From Astrothelium macrocarpum (lineage: Eukaryota; Ascomycota; Dothideomycetes; Trypetheliales; Trypetheliaceae), in the NCBI GenBank assembly GCA_021030915.1, contig JAGEMR010000011.1, forward strand, positions 372,001-436,000: a stretch of 64,000 bases of DNA, read 5' to 3'. The notes beneath the pieces are model-generated. The model saw only the letters and a list, made by a program, of their open reading frames with translations, had not been told where the DNA came from and ran no database searches. Each line of letters begins with the position of its first letter. Positions within the stretch are counted from its first letter, which is position 1. The translations under genes and the position numbers were made by a program. Of this stretch, positions 60,420 to 64,000 are shown in pieces.

Positions 60420-62148
60420 ATTCTATTAGTTGGTTGAAATCAAGCACTTTTACCTATGAATAGATAAGTTTCATCAACAGAGCTTCACTGGAAAGTTAGT
60501 TCGGTCTGAACAAGTCGGGTTCTCTGAAACATGAAAGTCTATTTTATAACATATTCGAAGACACGATAGATAAAGCACTCCACTCTTTTCCAATAGGCTT
60601 CAAGGATTTTGATATCCTTTACTCGATGCGACCAATAGTCATTCCGCCAAAAGCATTTCAACTCACATTTGATGATCTCTCTTGAACTTTGCGCGTCTTT
60701 CGTCTATATCTCTGGGCGAATGCCGTTCACCGTGGAAAGGCACCGGATATAGTGCCAAAATTGAGTTTAAATAAGCCATGTGGACCAGATAAGACACTTA
60801 TGAATCATCACCCTAAGTAGATACCATGATTGACCCTCGCCACAAATAGGCATCTCAAGAACAAAGCAACCTTTATTTGCGCGATCGCTAAGATGCTCCT
60901 TTGTCAAATATTGTTAGTCAGGAAACTAGTTATGTATGCTAGCTAGCCATATCCGCAGAGTAATTCATATTATTAAAGCGTGAAAGTCCAAAGGAGGATT
61001 AATAGCTTACATATATCTAGTAATATCTGGAAAAGCTTTGTTACAAATTCTCCCAGGTCCATAGCGTTGGGTGGTTAGTAGCTTATAAATTGATTACTGT
61101 AGTTCACCAAGGTCAGTTTTATAAAATTACATGCTTTGTTTAGGGATCCTGGGGGTTGTCCAGTTTTGACTCGACGAATCGATGAAAAGGCAGGCCACTC
61201 TCTGTGGATGGCGCGCTGATTGGAGCGGTCCTTGATCACGTTCGCCCCGAGCGCTGCAACGCAGGCATATCCCACTGACCACATGCCTAGGTTTCTTGCG
61301 TCTCTGACATATACACTAAGAAATTTTGTCATCTTTTGGGTCCACTGAAAGATGCTGAAATTTGAAGGTCCCTGCCCGTAATGACGAATCCAGGTTGCAG
61401 CGCGCGTGACAAGGCTGAATATAGCAAACACGTTGCTTCGGGCCTAGCCAAGACTCGACCGGAACGACGTGGAAGCATTGGAGACAGGCTCGTGACTTTG
61501 AAAGTGCTTGGCAGATTCACGAGAACAAGTAGTGGCACAGCTGCTGTAGGACTACGATACCACTCTAGCAACAGTAATTCGAGACCAATTCGCCAGAACC
61601 GACGCCCGCTTGAGTTCGAGTGGAAGTGCCAATCTGGTGAAAAGTAGCACAGTAATTGAATTGCGCGCTGATTGGAGCTCTAACTCCTTGTTCCCGCTAG
61701 AGGTTGACGGTGAGCTGCATTGAAGAAGTGATGAAAGGGACATGACCAGGTCCCATGTTCGGAGATGCAAGAGGTTCACAGGTTATGGGTTCTCAGCTTG
61801 CTGGGAAAATGTCTCCTAGACAAGCTTCACGGTATGTCCGGCTTTGGTACCATTTTGCGAGGTCTGCAGGAGATTGATGATTCCCAGAACACGGAGCAAA
61901 AAGAGTACAGAAGCAAGGAAGGCAGGGACTAAATCGAGTCAGGTTCGGCTGAATCCCTCCAAATTTCACGGCCCGCCTTTAACAAACTTCTCTATAGATG
62001 ACGCTACTATAACCTGCTGCCTTGTATTTCTACTTTACCGAGTAGATATGATCCATGTCCTCAATCAGGCCATGATTTCAAGTTTCGCCTGTTGTGTCGT
62101 CATCTTCCAAGTCTAAAGTCTCCCGAATTTTTTCAAAACGCAAGCACA
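60420..62148. other. Gene-free AT-rich interval, 1.7 kb
   Basis: Only short ORFs occur. Minus-strand ORFs at 61075-61431 and 61552-61779 have no motif. A pair of GCGCGCTGATTGGAGC copies (61209-61224 and 61662-61677, inside a longer imperfect match) is the only repeat noticed. Confidence 0.4.
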
Positions 62149-62861
62149 ATGTCTCTAGGGAATGCCAAAGTCACCTCCACAGAGCCTCTCGTGAGCGAGA
62201 TATTTGATTCCCGTACCGAATACCACTCAAAAGCTAACAAACTGTCTAGGATCCCTCTCAAGCAAAGTGGACCCGCTTAAACCTTGTCCACTATACCGAC
62301 CCAAATAACAAGCACCGCGACTGGGAATATGCCTCACGCTCAACCCGTCCCAAAGACAGCGCGATCGACGGCATCGGCATCGTCGCCATCCTCAATGGGC
62401 CACCCTCCGCCTCGAACCCCTCTGATACCGCTGGCACCAGCGCACCGCGCATCCTCCTCCAAAAGCAGTTCCGGCCACCCATCAACAAGATCTGCATCGA
62501 AGTGCCGGCGGGGCTGGTCGACGCTGGTGAGACGGGCGCGCAAGCCGCGGTGCGCGAACTCAAGGAGGAGACTGGGTATGTGGGAACGGTCGATGAGGAG
62601 ACGCCGGTGATGTTCAACGATCCGGGGTTCTGCAATACGAATCTGACGATGGTGCATGTGCGGGTGGATTTGGAGCGGGAGGAGAATCGGCAGCCGAAGG
62701 CGGAGTTGGAGGAGAATGAATTCATCGAGTGTTTTACAGTGGAGTTGGATCGGCTGTATGCGGAGTGTAGAAGATTGGAGGGGGAGGGATATGCGATTGA
62801 TGCGAGAGTAGGGACATTGGCGGAGGGGATTGAGATTGCGAGACGGTGGGGGGTGAGGTGA
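62149..62861 (+). CDS. Nudix hydrolase, ADP-sugar (ADP-ribose) pyrophosphatase type, 217 aa
   Basis: Hydrolyses ADP-ribose or related nucleoside diphosphate sugars to AMP and a sugar phosphate. Exons 62149-62190 and 62250-62861 with a 59-bp GT-AG intron (donor GTGAGC), phase 0. The product has KWTRLNLVHYTDPNNKHRDW and DGIGIVAIL, then FRPPINKICIEVPAGL feeding into the Nudix box GX5EX7REUXEEXGU at residues 102-124 (metal-binding REL.EE present). PVMFNDPGFCNTNLTMVHVR follows, the ADP-ribose pyrophosphatase signature with the Pro about 16 residues after the box. This matches yeast Ysa1 in size and layout. The gene stands between an AT-rich island and CTP synthase. Confidence 0.93.
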
Positions 62862-63309
62862 AATGGGTATTGGACGAGAGGAGACACCGGAGAGATGGAA
62901 TCAATATGATTGCTATGCACCGAAAGTCAGCTATTGACTTGTGTGCATTGGTACCTTGGCGTTGAATCAATACGAATGACGATTCAATCACGGGATAACG
63001 AATAGTGCTAATCAACACGGCAACTCAAGGCACATGGCACCAAACGCTCTCAAATGCGACGCTCCCACCATGATGATTTAAATAGATATTCTAAGATGCA
63101 GATCTCAAAACGTGGTGAGTCGAGCTAAATATCTTGAAGGAGGCCGATATAGACAATAAACCCGGTACCATGCAGAAGTCTCAAAATTGGAGTCAAAGTT
63201 AGCCACCAACGTCCTTGCAATGCACCAATAAATCAGATTTGAACTTCCTTTCTTCCTCTCTGTTCGACCAATCTAACGAGCAAGTCATCTCCTCGACAAT
63301 CACTCCCCG
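62862..63309. other. Convergent spacer
   Basis: About 450 bp between the Nudix stop (+) and the CTP synthase stop (-). No coding sequence; both 3' untranslated regions are expected here. Confidence 0.5.
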
Positions 63310-64000
63310 TCAAAATTCTCCCAAATCCAGTTTACTCACCCCATTCACCAAACCTCCATTCATCCCCGCAGCCGCCGACTTCTTCAACGCCTCCATCTCC
63401 AACTCCCTCGTCACCGGCTCCAAAACCCCCGCGCTCGCCGCCACAAACCCCAGATACGGCTTACTCGGCTGCAACACCCGGCTCAAATACTCCGGGTGAA
63501 ACTGCACGCCCACAAACCACTCATGATCCTTCAACTCCACAATCTCCATACGCTCCCCCTTCTCATCCTTCCCCACAAAATGCATGCCCGCCTCCTGCAA
63601 CCGCTCAATATACTCCGGATTCACCTCATACCGATGCCGATGCCGTTCCCAGATCCCGCCCTCCGCAACGCCATACAGCCTCCTCAGGCGACTCCACTCG
63701 CTGCCCTGCTGCCAGCGCGTCTCGCGCAAGCCCAGCCGCATCGTGCCGCCCATATTGGCGCGGTCGATCTCCGGCATGAACACGACGACGGCATCGTCGG
63801 CCTGCGCGTCGAACTCGGCCGACGTCGCGGCCGGCAGCCCGCACCGGTGCCGCGCGTGCTCGATCACCGCAATCTGCATGCCCAGGCACACGCCGAGATA
63901 CGGTTTCCCGTGCTCGCGTGCCCAGCGCGCCGCGGCGATCATGCCTTCCGTGCCGCGCACGCCGAAGCCGCCGGGGATTAGGATGCCCTGCGCGTTGATG
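63310..64000 (-). CDS. CTP synthase, C-terminal part (5' end beyond the window)
   Basis: Makes CTP from UTP, ATP and glutamine in the cytosol. Only the last ~230 codons are present; the frame is open to base 64000, and the apparent start at 63960 is not a real ATG. The segment is the class I glutamine amidotransferase domain: GILIPGGFGVRGTEGMIAAA, KPYLGVCLGMQIAVIEHAR with the catalytic Cys, TMRLGLRETRW, RHRYEVNPEYIE, and VGVQFHPEYLSRVLQPSKPY with the catalytic His and Glu. A short Ala/Gly-rich tail ends LDLGEF at the stop codon. GC content is noticeably higher than in the neighbouring island. Orthologue of yeast Ura7/Ura8. Confidence 0.95.
   Translation of the reverse strand, partial: INAQGILIPGGFGVRGTEGMIAAARWAREHGKPYLGVCLGMQIAVIEHARHRCGLPAATSAEFDAQADDAVVVFMPEIDRANMGGTMRLGLRETRWQQGSEWSRLRRLYGVAEGGIWERHRHRYEVNPEYIERLQEAGMHFVGKDEKGERMEIVELKDHEWFVGVQFHPEYLSRVLQPSKPYLGFVAASAGVLEPVTRELEMEALKKSAAAGMNGGLVNGVSKLDLGEF

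Noticed and set aside
61209..61677. Repeated GCGCGCTGATTGGAGC words as possible transposon termini
   Set aside because: Same orientation, no target-site duplication, and no coding sequence between them; too weak for a mobile element.

Overview
The window is nuclear DNA of a filamentous ascomycete (Pezizomycotina). The genes are split by short spliceosomal introns, mostly 45-140 bp. The products are eukaryotic housekeeping proteins (Cdc42, Prp38, tafazzin, NC2 alpha, Sds22, a Psr1-type phosphatase). They sit beside typically filamentous-fungal families: a HET-domain protein, a siderophore-type MFS transporter and SnoaL-like and UstS-like GST proteins. I cannot fix the class or species from the sequence alone. 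Exon joins below were worked out by hand from splice consensus, reading phase and family conservation; every multi-exon model given with a full length closes in frame.

Layout. 0-9.2 kb: a Ser/Thr kinase (-), a SET-domain protein (+), a small Cys-rich protein (-, 5' end unclear) and a cytosolic-type prolyl-tRNA synthetase (+). 10.3-18.4 kb: a large HET-domain protein (+), a 1011-residue low-complexity/coiled-coil protein (-) and Cdc42 (-). 18.4-26.7 kb is gene-poor and holds an orphan single-pass membrane protein (-) and an orphan secreted Cys-containing protein (+). 26.7-38.6 kb: MFS siderophore transporter (-), SAM methyltransferase (-), mitochondrial GTPase Mtg1 (-), Prp38 (-), a GT8-like type II membrane protein (+) and dihydroxy-acid dehydratase (-). 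38.7-43 kb: an intron-containing tRNA-Val(CAC) (-), a decayed minus-strand sequence, an oligo-1,6-glucosidase (+) and a HET-domain relic (+). 43.4-53.9 kb: Sds22 (-), Psr1-type phosphatase (-), SnoaL-like protein (-), NC2 alpha (-) and tafazzin (-). 54.8-58.9 kb: a gene graveyard with a long decayed Ser/Thr-rich repeat surface-protein gene (+). 59.4-64 kb: a GST (+), an ADP-ribose-pyrophosphatase-type Nudix hydrolase (+) and the 3' part of CTP synthase (-), cut by the window edge.

The genes do not form an obvious operon-like or biosynthetic unit. The transporter and methyltransferase are neighbours on the same strand, but no synthase gene is present. The accessory content (HET gene, HET relic, orphan secreted/membrane pair, decayed surface protein) lies in or beside gene-poor islands between conserved genes. 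The most notable sequence-level observations are the decayed repeat gene with an all-TAA/TAG stop pattern, several GC-AG introns, micro-exons in the synthetase and tafazzin genes, the intron-bearing tRNA-Val, and a Pro/Thr-rich insertion inside the Sds22 repeat array. I found no CRISPR array, rRNA or intact transposon, and no clear evidence of a wholly new multi-gene system.
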